Below are positions 1-13,483 of a DNA stretch of 64,000 nt, piece after piece. The notes beneath the pieces were generated by a model that did not search any database, had not been told where the DNA came from, and worked only from the letters and a program-made list of their open reading frames with translations. Both the position numbers and the translations under genes were made by a program. How positions within the stretch are numbered: position 1 is the stretch's first letter; each line of letters begins with the position of its first letter. The stretch lies in NCBI RefSeq assembly GCF_035582795.1, contig NC_134374.1:24319798-24383797 (forward strand), written 5' to 3'. Source of the DNA: Mycteria americana. Lineage: Eukaryota; Chordata; Aves; Ciconiiformes; Ciconiidae.

Positions 1-3000
1 GGATTTTAAAGCAAGATTTTAATATTTAAAACTACTTTCCATCATCAGCCAAAAAATAGAGACGTTTGCTTATGGGATGGCAGCAAGCCTTTTTACACTC
101 TGTATTTCCATGCACATGAAACAGAGGATCCCCAGCAGTTGGGCAAGGGAGGAGTTAAAACCCAAGAAGTCACAAGAAGGGGCTGGCAGCACCAGAGCTG
201 TTACTAGAAGAGGCACCAAACCTCACTAGGTGCCTGCTTTTTGTAGACAACCTAACAGCCCGAACACAGAAGAACAGTGAATGCAAATGAAGCTTCCCAC
301 TGCTGAACACTGGGCAAAGTGTTTCAGCTCCGGAGAGGTGTCAGACTTACACTTGTTCTCTCTCAAAAGGAAGGATCTGTGCTTGATTTAAAACAGGGGG
401 GATGCCTGACTACTGCTTAACTCTCTGCTCACGCTGGGCTTCAGGCCCCTGTGGGCCCGGGGAGGAGGGACAGCAGCACGATTCTCCCCTCCCTTCACAT
501 GGTTTCTGCAAACAGCCCCACCAGGAACTCTGTTTGATTAAGGATGAACTTTGCACTTGAAGCAGCTCTGGGCACTGGCTGGCAGCAGCTTGAAACTCAT
601 ACGCCCAGACCCCTCCAGCATCGAAAACCTGCCTGTCCTCACGCGGGGGCTCTGCCCAGGCTGCTCCCAAACCTCACCTCCTCCAGCGCTGGGTCCAGGT
701 CTGGTTATCCAGGAGACACTGTTAGGGAAGCACCACTCATCACTGGGACCGTATACATTCAACCTACATAAATCAGGGTTACGGAAAGAGACCGTCTCCT
801 TGAACTCAAAAGGCTTGTCTCTGAGCATATATTCGTCCCTTCTTGCACCAGCGTATGCCTTGGCGCAGCTACGTGGAGGTCTAGATGGAGAAACTCTTCC
901 AGTCGCGCAGCAGTATTGTTTCGTGGGGCCTCAACCCAGCTCATGCGCTGACATGTGGATACTTGTGCCATCACGAGGAAAGGCACAGGGCAGGGAAGGG
1001 AATGAGCCACGGGATGCAGGACTGCGTCTCCCAGCAGCAATACCGACTGAGAGCAGTATCAAACCGTGGCCTCGGGCCATTCCGGTCTCAGGCCTTTGCT
1101 TCATTCAGCAACAGGAAGGATTTGCAAGTGCAAATATTCACATATCAGGATTTCTTCTAGCTTCTTTTGTGACTAGACTACTGAAGTTAGCCAAAATAAA
1201 TATATGTTGCAAAATCAAGCTTCCAGACCTAAGCCTCCCTTTATCTTGCTTTAGATGAGAATGTAAAGAAACGCTGATGTATTACAAAGCCATAGCTTTA
1301 ACCACGTGCACTGACACCGTCCACGAACCATCACAGCACCCAGAATTGTCATAATCAAAAGGAAAACACCACCATTACAATACAAAATAAATTGACCCTT
1401 GGCAATTTTCTAAGTCAATTTTGTGGCATTTGACTTTCATAAGCCTGAAAACTGCTCGTCTGGTCCAAAACCAACAGAGAGATAGCTTCCTATTGCGGGA
1501 ATACAGGCTCCATTATCTCGGTTATCCGTTAACAAAGCATAAGCAGCAGCAGAATATGAACTCCTCATTTATTACGCACAGTTGTTTTCCACAGCAGACT
1601 TGAAGCTTGGCAGGCTGTATTTCCCTGGACGCCTAAGGTGCGCCTAGTCACAGCATCCAAACTCTGCACAGGGTTAAATAAAAACAAACAGATCCACTCC
1701 TCCCAAAAACCAGTATAAAACTAAGATAACTCCTGAACATCACAAATATGAGAGCGGCAGGAAAAGCAGACCAAGGAACCAAACACACATTGCATTATCC
1801 TGCAGCGATCACCAGGCTTCCAAGACCACCTGGGAGAAGGAAGTGCAAACCCCAGCGCCTGCTTAACCAAAACTGCCCAAGGGTCTGGAATGAACTCGTG
1901 CTGTACTGGCCAGGGCATCTCCAGCAACTCCTCTTATCTGAGCAAGGTTAGCAGGAAAGCAGAAATCTATCAGCAAACCTGTTGTCACAGCTTCTGAATT
2001 TTCCCTCATTAATCATTATTGACATTCGCAGCGTTAGTTGTCTGGCACAACTCAGGCAGAACAGCAGAGAACTGTTAGCTTCAAGAAACCTCATGCAATG
2101 TTCCCACTTGTACACCAACAAAGCTGTTTGGGTTAGTGCCAGTACCAAGTCCTGCACTTGGTCCATCCCCGGAGGGAGGAGATGCTGTCCCACCACTGCC
2201 GGCCCTGGGATCAGCCCCACAGCCACCTGCTCCCCACCCAACAGCCAGCACATGGGCCCTCTGTCACCCCTTCATGTCCCCTTTTCCAGGCAGTGCCAGC
2301 CGGGTTAGCCACAATGGAAGGTGAACTCATTTGTGCTCACCCCCTCCTTCAGCCCTGGGATGCTCAATGGGCAACTCAGAGAGGACCTGAGCAGAGGGCA
2401 GCCTCCAGCAACAGCCTCTTCTCCTGGCACGACTGTTCAGTGTATTGACGGTGCCTCTACAGCCTCAGCATCTCACCTTAGTCTCTCTGCTGTACTCTCT
2501 TATCTGAGGCACGGAACAGCCTCGGGAAAGGGGAGCTTTTGCTATGTGGAATAAAAAAAACTTCTTAAGTCTAAGCTACCTCTGTCACAGACTCCTTGAA
2601 CAACTTTGAATGCACCCTTTGCCTCTCAGAGCTTCCTTTCCTAAGTTGTTAGTCAGCAGGAATAATTATTTTTTCAAATCACTGCTTATTTACTTTGTTA
2701 TTTGGGTTAGGGATCATTTCTGGCTGTTTCTACAAACAGTATCAAAAACACCGCAGCCCAGCCTCATAGACAGGCTTTACGCCCTGACTATAACGCAATT
2801 TAACACACAGAAGACTAATCTCCAACAAGATAATCGGGCTCAGTATCACATGAGATGCAGAAAACTCTCTGGAACATGACATATTCCTAGATATTCAAAA
2901 GTTCTCAATGTGGCTGAGAAAAACAGGGGGAAAGGCACTGAGGGTGCCACTGAAAACATGACTACCTGCTCTAGAAGCTTTAAAAAGGGCTTTAGTCCTG

Positions 3001-6000
3001 AAAGTCTGGACCTCACTGCCTTTGTCAGGTTCTGAGTCTGTTTTTTTCAGCCAGTCTCCCTCTGAAAGCCAGAGCAATTATTCCTCCTTTATCTTCATTT
3101 TCATAGAGGGTTCCAGGACAGGTCTTAGTAGTCCATGCAATGTTGGCAGCAACTACACCCTATGACAGCTGGTGGCTGTTGTGTTAGGTCAGTTAAAACA
3201 AAACAGCACAGGTCCCACCTCGTTCCACCCTGAAACTTCAGTCTCCACGGTCTGCAATAGCACTTGGCTAATATTTACTGGGGAAGCAGCCTGAGAAGAT
3301 AGCCTTAGATCAACACGCACCCTAGACAGCAGAGCGCTGCAGTTTGGGGTGTTTATTCAAACAGCTGCTCATGTAATTATTTTTCAGTACCTGTGGATTT
3401 ATGCTGGAGATGAGGAGCCCTGCATGGCAAAGAGAATACAGAGGAAAAAACGTGTTTTGTTTTGTTTGTCTGACGAGAGCTGAACTCTGGTTAGGAAAGG
3501 AGTTAAACGCACAGACAAGTATTGCACAAGGCTCCTGTGGTTTGCAATAAAAAGAAGGTTTATTTCCTGTATGGTTTAGCACACAGAGAGACTAAATTAA
3601 CTGACAAGACTAAAAGTTTACAGCATTAATTGCTGTTTCACTGCCTTTATACTGCCAGGCATTTATTATCTTTAAATAAAAAACTACTTTAAGAAGAAAT
3701 ATAATACGACCTCAGGGATCCTACGCTAAATCCAGGTGCTTCTGTTCTGTATTACTTTCCATTGTTGAAGAACTCGTATAACACAGACATTATTTAGCAA
3801 AAGAGTCTTTTTGATGACTGCTATTCTAAAAGTAAATGAAACAAATTTTTCAAGATAAGAAAGCTTTTTTTCCTGAACTAAAATACCTAAATATCATAAC
3901 ACAAAGGAAGAGGGGATTAAGAGAAAAGCTATGGATTAAATACAAGTTTTTCTCCTCTTTCCAAAAAGAGTCAGGCTATATTGGGATAGAACAGCAGGTC
4001 CATACAGCCACACCAAAGCATCCCAGAGACAAAAGGTTTAGCAGACAATACTTTGTATCAGCACCAGCTTTCTGACCAGTTAATTTGCCTGGGTAACATT
4101 TCCAGTGCACATCATCCTGGGGGGCCCAGATCCCCTCTTTATTTTAGTGCAGACTTGGACAAAATATTGTAACTTCAGAAGCTGTGTCTTTAAGGGGGGG
4201 AGGAAGGGAGATAAGTAGAAAGCTCACAAGAATTGGCCACATTGCAATTTCTAATTCTTTCGGTAGCTGAAGCAATACAGGAGTTGGCCAACTTCTGCTT
4301 GCAGTAGCCGGGAAGGCCAACGCCTGGGGGTTTGCTCTCAAGAGGACTTCTCAGGAGACATCCTGAAGTCATTCTTTACAGGAATTTAAAACATTTTCCA
4401 ATACAGTAAGGTCCTTCCCATCAACAAGCTATTCTCACCCACTGCACAACTGCAGCCCAAAGGGAAGTGCCACCTTCCACCCCAGACCAAGGGCACTCAT
4501 CTAGACGCTGCCCATGCCTCCGTGGCAGGCAGGGCCACCAACAGAGCCACGACCTGGAGGCCACTCTGCAACCCCCCACTGTCTTTTCTAAGTTTCTAGA
4601 TCGCTCTTGTCACCATGGTATCTGCTTGCTTTTTTTTTTTAAACCACAAGCTTCCTTCTGCCTCCGTGCAAGCTAGCATCTGCATACCATGATCAGAAAC
4701 TAAGACAAATACACACTGCATTTTAGTTTTTAAAATATTAAGTCCCCCAGCTGTTTATTTGCTGTAGGATGGAGTTCTCCAGGCCTGGGCAAGCAGCCAA
4801 AATAGCTTCATTCCCCTGATGTTCTTCAGTCTCAGCCTAATGCTCAATGGCTGGCAGTGTGAGGTGATGGCTATCCTAACGCCTTCCAAGCTGCTAATTT
4901 TGGTCCCCAATCATTATATGGAAGACATAGCTGTCTGTCCAGCTGCTCCTCAGTTTACACAGGTGTAAATTCCTGGAAGGAACATTCCCCGAGATAGCTT
5001 TATGGACCTACTTCGATCTTTTCACAGCATGCACAACTCAAACCTCAGTCCTCTGCGGGTGGAGCAGAGGCTCTCACAGCTACCTCCTGGTACATTTTAA
5101 TGGGATGAAAGGAAACAGAAATTTAGAGAGAGATTGCTCAAGTACAAAGGTTTCATGGACTTGGCCACCACAACCATGAGACTTGCTTATCTGCATTACA
5201 GGGTGGAAAGGAATTTCCAGTTCTTAATCAGGATTATCAGGTCACTAACAATTAAGTTTGCAAACCTGCCCCTTTTTATCTTTTTATTTCTACTCACATA
5301 TATTGTATTTCCTGCCTAGGGGGAAAAAAAAATCCTACATGTATTATCCATAAATCAGCTTCACTTGAATTTCATTTCTATCCATGTCCAGTGAGGACAT
5401 TTTGGGATATATTTTTAGTTCATTCATTCTGCTCCTCTCCCATTCTGCCAGTTGCTCTGCAGCTGCTGCTCTGGCTGAGTTTGTAACATGTGCACAGGAA
5501 TGATCTGGGATAAGCAGCATTAAGTATTTCCTAAGGAGTAAAATCTTGTCCTGCTGTAGTCTATGGCAAAACTCCCAGTGACATTAGCACAGCCAAAGGT
5601 TCATCCCATGAGGTGAATACAGATGTGCTTTTTAAACCTGCCTGGAAACTACTACTCCCATAAAAATGTGGTTTTATGTGAAAAATATTGTTATTTTCCC
5701 CAGAGGCTGCCTGTTTTCTGTCTACATTGGGCTTTGCCAGTTTATTTTGCCCTATGCCTACGGCAGCAGGGGTTTCTGATACACCTACCTTATTACCTAG
5801 GTCTAAACATGATGTATGTCAGCATCTGCTGTTCATGCTGCAAAATCATGTTGGTTTTGGAATCACCTACTGTCTGTATCACCAAATGCTGATGTTCCGT
5901 ATGTAAGAAATGCTGAGATTGTGACCGGTGGTGAGACGCATGAAGAACAGCCATGTTCATCCTGCAAGCTCTCATTCACGTTTCCCTGTCCACCCAAGAG

Positions 6001-6829
6001 CCCAGGAAAACAGAGTGACGTTTCAGCTTTGCTTAATGGAAACCCTTCCCCAGTCATACCCAAGCACAACGTCCAACTCAAACCTTGGACATAGAAGCTG
6101 TATATCACCTGGCAGAGCTTGCTTCATGCTGACTCCCCCAGTTACTAACACCCCAATCCCGATCTGGATCCCACGGTGCATTTCATTATATGTAAAATAG
6201 AAGATCTAATGACAAGTCTTCCCTATGCAAAGTCTTACTCAATGTCCAAACCTTGAGATTTCAGTGTTTCTCTCAACAGAAGTTTTGAGCCTGCCAGCAT
6301 CTACTCCATAACAAATAGCTTCATACAACTTTTCTTACAGCCTTGTCCTCAGCTCCTGACCTGAACTGCAGTTGTTCAGAAGGAAACCAAAAGGAGAATT
6401 GTTATCAACTTCTGCTTCCCCCCCCCCCCCCCCCCCGCCCCAGTTTCTAAGATACAGGGGACAAATATAGTTGAGTTCCTCTCATATCTACAGTCTCTCG
6501 CAGCATCTCAGAGTTTGAAAAAACAGAGAGAGGTAAGATTTCAGTCGCATTGGTATGTCTGAATTTAAAACAGATAGAAAATCTGTTTACATTTCAGAGG
6601 AAATTTCCAGTTACACCTAAATGTCCAGAGCCTTCTAATACTTTTACAAGTGCAGGCGTTTGTAATAACTACCATATCAAAAACAAACCAACACATCCCA
6701 AATGCACACATATATTCTTTATTCTTTTCCATCAAACATTTTTCCTGGACAACACGTTCTTCTATTTTTAAATGCAAACTGTTAACATAATTTTGGGAGC
6801 AGAGTCAATTTCATCTAAGAACAGCTTTA
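1..6829 (-). other. Probable SH3BGR intron 1, left part; no gene seen
   Basis: AT-rich, low-CpG DNA left of the SH3BGR donor. No exon of the family (for example the conserved WMREN or PLPPQIFN segments) was found on the minus strand, and no reading frame has a recognisable domain. Several short frames occur on both strands and look like chance. Assignment to the intron is inferred from the orientation of the gene. A downstream start or an intergenic location is not excluded. Confidence 0.45.
6418..6441. repeat. Poly-C tract
   Basis: About nineteen C, one G, then four C in a row. The complementary strand is a poly-G run able to form quadruplex structures. Its length is likely polymorphic. Confidence 0.9.
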
Positions 6830-7340
6830 TTGGGTTAGATCCAACACTTGTCTACCCCAATATCCTGTCTCTACTGGCCACAGATCCCAGGGAAGAGCAT
6901 GCCAACAGATTGAGCACAGAGGGCTACACCACATTATACTTTCCCAGACTCCAATAATCCGCAGTTTTGAGTCAGAGGTGTAGTAATTATGTTTAATAGC
7001 CCTTAATAGACTTTCCCCTTTAATTTGTCTCCCTGCTTCCTGAGCCCATGCAATTTTTGCCATACACGACGTTCTCTGGCAGTGAGTTCCTCCATAAAAC
7101 TACATGTTGTCAAACAAAGTACTTCATTTATTCTGAACCTGCCACCTGCTAGTCTCACTTGCTCTCCCCCAGTTGTTGCGTTAGGAAGTTATGGATAATC
7201 ATTTCCTATTTGTTCTCCCACGCCTGACATGGTTTTACCACTTTTTGTACTTTTTCAGCTTTCCTTCTTTCTCAACTGCAGAATTCGACCTTATTTGGTT
7301 GTTCTTCCTACAGTGATCACCTCACCCTACTTAATATATT
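6830..7340 (-). mobile_element. Ancient CR1 LINE 3' end, minus orientation
   Basis: The plus strand reads like the antisense of the old CR1 subfamilies common in turtles and crocodilians. In order there are a segment resembling 'tccagtatcctgtctctgacagtggcc' in gapped form, a segment like 'agccattgatggacctatcc' (here near 6998), the 'ggcagtgagttcc' block (7078-7090) and the 'aacctgccacctgctagt' block (7136-7153). These come from the end of ORF2 and the 3' UTR. Divergence is high and there are many indels, so the copy is old and dead. The boundaries are approximate and recognition is from memory of the consensus. Confidence 0.65.
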
Positions 7341-10300
7341 TTCTCACTTTTTTATATCATTTAAAGACAACAATTCCAGTCTATTAAAGGTACAGACTCA
7401 CCACAGATTTATACAGTGGTATTGTTTGTTTGTTTTTTTCCTTTGTCCTCTCCCATCCTAAAAACACCTGACATTTTGTTTGTTTTTTATGACCACTTAT
7501 ATGATATTTTTGTGGAATTACCTAGTATGGCTCAAAGACCTCTCTGCTAAACAGTATTGGTTAGTTTAAACCTCACTCTTGCACAGGACAATGATTGTTT
7601 CTTCCCACTTTCTCACCCAGGACACGTACAGGAGGCTGCTCTCGCACTGTGCAACCTCATTTCACCAACAGCCTTGCCACCTCACTCTTTCTCCAGATTG
7701 CTTAGGGTACAGCACCAATCTCTGTAGGATCTCCTTCTATCTTCAGCATATTGCAAAAGCTGCCTATATATTTCAAAGTCTTGATTGTTATCTGGTTTAT
7801 GTAACTGGTGTGTAATCAATTACATAAACCAAAAAGAAAAAAAAAAATTAAAAATCCTTTCCTCTTATCCCACAGCAGCTTAGTTTCTTCACAAAAAAGA
7901 GATTTTTAACCTGGCCAAAGCTTGTCCAAAACTCTCTAGAAGGCCAGGGATTCAACATTAAGGGATCACCCTTATTCATATGCTCAGTGGCTGCTCCAGG
8001 TAACTCAGCTGTGAGGCATGGCTTTCTTCTCCGACAGTGTATTGATTCTTCCCCCCATTCTGTCTCTGTCCACGTGTCCGCTGGGAAAAAGTCTAACAAA
8101 GAATAACATCAATTTGGCTAGCACAGGAAGACAGCTTGTAGCTTCTGGATTTCCCCAAGATCCTTTTTTAAACCTCTGCAATTCAAACAATAGGTCCCTC
8201 AACAGGTAATAGTTAAAATTTTATGCTCAAGCGCCTTTATAATTTAAAGCAAGGCAGGATTCACGTAGGGAAAAAGAGCCCCAATAAAACTAAACTTCAG
8301 ATACTTAATTAAAGAAATCAAATTGCCAAATCCACTTCTCACAGGGGAAACTAAGCCCAACAGGAAGAAATTGTAAGTCAGGATGCAAAGACTACTTCAG
8401 CTGTGTCCAGACAGCATTAACTTCAGTCAGTCCACAGTTTGATGTTAATCCTTCACGTTTTCTTCTGGTGGCTTAAACCTCTGTCTCACTTTACTAGCCT
8501 CCGAATTTCAGAAAACAGGCCTTAACAGTCAGCTGGAGGTGCTGTGCTGGCAAGGACGTGCTCCTGGACAGAGGCTTTTTTCTGGGACAAATAATAGTAG
8601 ATAAGGGTTACAATTAAAACTCTTCCAGGCTTGATTAAATATCTGACCAATGAAAGTGCTTTCAATTTAATCATAAACTGAAGGTCTCCCCTGCATATGG
8701 CTGGGCTTAAACAAATGTCATTAACACTGTATTTTCATGTTTGAGTAGAAACATTCTTGAATAGCATAATATTGATATAAGTTGTGGATTTGGTTCAGGT
8801 TTCCAGATCACTGATTTGAGCCAGGAACTACGATCAGTGGTTCCAGGGCAGCAGCTCAAGGGCTGGAGAGCACGAAGAACAGCTACGTAAGACAGAGCTC
8901 ATCTCTCTCTGGCTATGATGATGACGCATCCTTAGCTCTTCTTTTTATCTTATAGGGGAAGATTTTAGTTCTGTTTTGAGCGTGAACAGATGAAATCTAT
9001 CAATGTTTGTTTACTTCCATTTGTCTCATCTCTCCTCGAATCCTCCTCTTCTGGGAGGAATAGGAATAACCTTGCAGAGACTCTTGGTTTTGGCATTCTC
9101 TGCTCTTTACACGCATGCCAATTCACTGACTTCTACAGGAATTTTCTGAGTGTAATTTTAATACCTCAGGACAAGAAAAGTTACTTGCTCAACTCTACAA
9201 ATACCTATTAAAAAAGCACCAGTGCTTAGCGCTGACATGACACTGTATGGATCATATCTGAAAGTGCTGAGGTTCAGGGTTCAAGCAAAGCCAGTGCACG
9301 CTGATGGCATTCAGCTTCTTCCCAAAGTCAGTCTTTTCTCCCCAAGCACTGCATGAGAAAGACATAATCCTGATGTACCATCTCAAAATAAACAGTCACA
9401 CCTGCGTATACAATCTACAGATATTCTCAGCAAAAAGCCTTTCCCAGCCTTAACTGTGGAGTATAATTTCCCATCTTTCTCGTGCTGTCAGAAAACTGTT
9501 TTTATTTAAGCACAGTAGAATGGTTTTTATTTTGATATATTAAAACTATTGCAACAACTGCAGCCAATTTAATCTCTGGCTCTATTAAAAATTTGAATGT
9601 AGTATTTTAAGAAAAATATTTGACTTATCTAGAGTTTGGAACAATGACTTTAAAAAAAACAGCCCACGAGGCAGATGGAACGCATCCTAGCTAACTGCTT
9701 TGCTAGATTCACGTTACATATTTTGTCTTCCACCCTGAGAGCTCTAATTCAGAACAATTCATCCCATTTTATTGAGGGAGATTAAGTCTGGTTAACACTG
9801 GGTATCCAAAAAAGTACTTCATGCATGTTATGTTTACACAAAAGACGGGTTTAAAAATCAATACCAAGCCTACTAACAAGTCAGTTCTCACCCACAGTAT
9901 ACAAACTGCATGAGCTAAGTATCCCAAAAATATATATACACTTGTGAGATTGTTTTTAAAACTCCAGATGCAGCTTATTTTCCCCATAATGCGTGGTTTT
10001 ACCCAAACTTGCACTGTATTACAAGGCTATTTATAAAAGATTCATATCATTATTTTCTTCTCCTGTTAACTGCACTGATACACAACGCCATTCGGACCAA
10101 CGGAAGTTTATAGCAGCTCCAGAACGTCTGCTGCCACTGCTCGGGGCTTCCGGGATGACAAATGTGACCACACGCATCCGGGCTTTGACAACACATTCGC
10201 AACCTTGAACACGACTTCAGAACAAAGCACACTTATTATACACACCGATAAAAATGCTGGATACAAAGAACCACCCTGCTGTAGCTGCATTTGCCCTCAG

Positions 10301-12867
10301 CAAGGCTCAGCACAGAGCCACCTCCTGCTACGGCCCTGCACTGCTGGGGTGGTCACACAGCAAAGCGCCAGCCGCTCAGAAACCTCAAAGCGGCCAAAAA
10401 CACAGAAACAGAAAGCACGCAGACTTTACTCAATCTTAGGATGGCAATATTTGCATTTATTGTGATAGGCAGAGGAAAAAGGCCCTAGAGGGATTTAAAT
10501 GCGAAATATAATTTTTTTATTATTTTTTTTTTTATACAATCTCCATCACTCCATGTATTACTCCACTGGGATTGCTTCAGAAGGATGAAGCAGCTTCACC
10601 AGCCCTCCCAAAGCCCTGAGTTATTGAACAGGGACAAGAGCTGATGGTTACACACAACTCTGCTCGTTTCCAGCCACTCTTCTCCAAAGCTGTTCTCAGT
10701 TGCAACCTGTAATGCTCTAGAAAGCACTTACCTCTGGCTATATATCCCCAGCAGCACCAGAAAGTGCTCCTGTGCCTTACTGGGTTATGTGGAGGAAAAG
10801 AAAAGTGTAATTGTGAGCAAATGTTCGCTCTCCAGACCACAGGCCACTTTCCTCTTCATTTCCTGGTGGGTGGGTGGGGAGAAGACCTAGATGCTTTCCC
10901 AAGCAAGAAAACAATACAAGAAAAACATGAAACCCCCCACATCCCTAACTTTGTGAATGAAAAAATAAACTAAAATTTCCTTTCCTCTCTAAAGCCATCC
11001 CTAAACAGCAGTGAGTCTGATGTGTAACATGGGACTCTGACACCAGTTCTGGAGATCATCTCTTATTTTTGCCGTGTCTGCAGTCGCAGTAGGAGGCGAG
11101 GAAGGAAAACCACCCACGCAGCCATCAAAACAAGTGAGGGGGGAGAGCTCAGAGAGATGAAGCATGGGCTGTAGACCACAGACACGAAGTTCCTGGCTCC
11201 GAGGACCAGTCTGGACACCAGGGATTCAATGCAGCAGTTTCCACGGCCCGCAGCGCCGGCAGCAGCAGCGGGAGAGCTCAGCCCACCATTTCTAGCACTG
11301 GCACTTCACTTCCATAGCCACAGCCTCCAAGTTTCATCCATACTCCTGGAGCTTGCAAGGGGACATCAGATGAACGAACATAATTCTCCCGGACAAAGTC
11401 CATAGTCAAGACCGGTGCAGTTGTTGGCAACAAATGCACGCTCATAAGACAGAAGAATTTAAACAGCTGGCTCCTTTCAACATGAGATCAATAAAACTGG
11501 TAATCCAACTGCCATCAGGAAGACGCACACAAGTGCTTCTGGTGCTGCAGGAAAGCTGGGGCAATCTCTTACCCCCAAAACAACAAAATGCCTAAATGCT
11601 AATGGAGAAAATCACAAGCTGGACTTGTGCAACTCAGCATCTTCCCTCCTTGTATCCTTTTTCTTTCAGGAGCAAAAGTCTAATTACTCTTTGGCCTCTC
11701 CTCCTTTCGTCTCTTGAAGGATTTGAATAGAAGTCTACAGTCAAATCACTCTCACAGCCTGCACAGTCCCTGCTCGAGTCAACGCTTGGGTGCTTCTGAA
11801 TGCGGCATTTGCGTCTGTCATTTTACGTTCATAGCCTCCAACACTGTCTCATACTAAGTAACAGAGTTCACTTCAACTGTATGTCACGCAGAAAGACTCC
11901 TGGACAGAAGCTACACATGCATATTCCCACATTCGGTGTCTACAGCTCATCTTCATAATTACAATCCCCTGTGCGTCCTTGCCCCAGCCCACAACTCACC
12001 AGTACAACATTCACACTGAGAAAGATTAAAGAGAAAGGGCAACTTTCCACGCAAGACTTCCAAATACAGCAAGAAACTGGTGCTGTAGCTATTCCATTAT
12101 GATTTCTGGGGTGAAATTCAAATAGGAGGCCAGACCAAGACTGCAATCATCATATTTTGGCCAAGTCCTTAATTATAAACTTCCAGTATATTCAGCTATC
12201 TCTGCTTATGAGAACCATGGCAATGAACCACCCCAAAGCAAAGTCAGCGTTACCTTTACCACACAGAGCACAAAGCAAACCCCATGACTGAGTACAAATA
12301 CAGGGCTTTGCAATCAATGAAGCACAGCAAAGATAACACTGAGCACTAACTCCTTGTGCTACAAAACCCGTCAAGGAGCAGCTCGGCAGTCACACTTTCC
12401 ACTGTAACGCCCATGCCCAGACTCTGAACAACACATGTACACGAGAATTAAGTGAACTTCACCAGAAATCCCTTGAAACATACTTGTAAAACGCCTCTGC
12501 TTGGACATGAGCTTCATACGGTTTTTTTCCTTCATACATATTTTCTCCTTACAGATACATACTACTGAATATAAACCTTATGGAGAACAGTGCCTTGGGG
12601 AAACATTTTATATACTATGATGTGGCAAATTATACTGCATAACGAAGTATGACTTTGCCAATAAAAGACCACAAAATGTGGGCACCCTCCAAGACTTACA
12701 GCCCCAGGCTGTGAGGTGTGAAGCAATCTCAACCCCTTTTCCCTTCAGTGGGAGACAATGCTTTCCAGAGTCTCACAAAAGCTTCACCAACTTACAGAAA
12801 CAGGGCGGTTGTTTTCTAGGAAGGAGGAGATTTTATACTTATTTCTGGTTTGCTTCTACGCAAGCAA
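7341..12867 (-). other. Probable SH3BGR intron 1, middle part; no gene seen
   Basis: AT-rich sequence with scattered short homopolymers and no recognisable exon, RNA gene or intact repeat. The region 10080-10480 is somewhat richer in CpG and GC than its surroundings but holds only short frames without recognisable features. Confidence 0.4.
7794..7830. repeat. Perfect inverted repeat, 11-bp arms
   Basis: GGTTTATGTAA (7794-7804) and TTACATAAACC (7820-7830) are exact reverse complements separated by 15 bases. An RNA or cruciform hairpin is possible. No gene or mobile-element end was recognised around it. Confidence 0.9.
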
Positions 12868-13455
12868 ATTACAGAATCACAGAATTGTATAGGTTGGAAA
12901 AGACCTTTAAGATCATCGAGTCCAACCATAAACCTAACGCTGCCAAGACCACCACTACACCATGTCCCTAAGCACCTCATCCAAACGTCCTTTAAATACC
13001 TCCAGGGATGGGGACTCCACCACTTCCCTGGGCAGCCTGTTCCAATGCTTGATAACCCTTTCAGTGAAGAAAAATTTCCTAATATCCAGTCTAAACCTCC
13101 CCTGGCGCAACTTGAGGCCATTTCCTCTCGTCCCATCACTTGTTACCTGGGAGAAGAGACCGACCCCACCTCTCTACACCCTCCTTTCAGGCAGTTGTAG
13201 AGAGCGATGAGGTCTCCCCTCAGCCTCCTTTTCTCCAGGCTGAACAACCCCAGGTCCCTCAGCCGCTCCCCATCAGCCTTGTGCTCCAGACCCTCCCCCA
13301 GCTCCGTTGCCCTTCTCTGGACACGCTCCAGCCCCTCAATGTCTCTCTTGGAGTGGGGGGCCCAAAACTGAACACAGTATTCGAGGTGCGGCCTCACCAG
13401 TGCCGAGTACAGGGGCACGATCACTGCCCTAGTCCTGCTGGCCACGCTATTTTTG
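12868..13455 (-). mobile_element. CR1 LINE, 5'-truncated, avian type, minus orientation
   Basis: The plus strand starts with the antisense of the typical bird CR1 3' end (acagaatcacagaatt, then the ggttggaaaagacctttaagatcat block). It then runs through the 3' UTR and the C-terminal end of ORF2 in antisense. On the minus strand the frame at 13143-13478 gives the conserved stretch [10 protein letters not shown]-like '[15 protein letters not shown]' and '[16 protein letters not shown]'. The copy keeps only the last ~590 bp, as is usual for CR1, which is truncated at the 5' end on insertion. It is clearly much younger than the other CR1 pieces in this window and is the best single indicator that the DNA is avian. 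The reading frame covers only part of the reverse transcriptase C-terminal region, so the copy is not functional. Confidence 0.95.
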
Positions 13456-13483
13456 ATACAATTACAATTTTGATACAATTAGC
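13450..13483. repeat. 17-bp tandem duplication at the CR1 truncation point
   Basis: The string ttttgatacaattacaa is followed at once by ttttgatacaattag. It sits exactly at the 5'-truncated end of the CR1 copy. It may be target-derived filler DNA made during integration. Confidence 0.8.
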
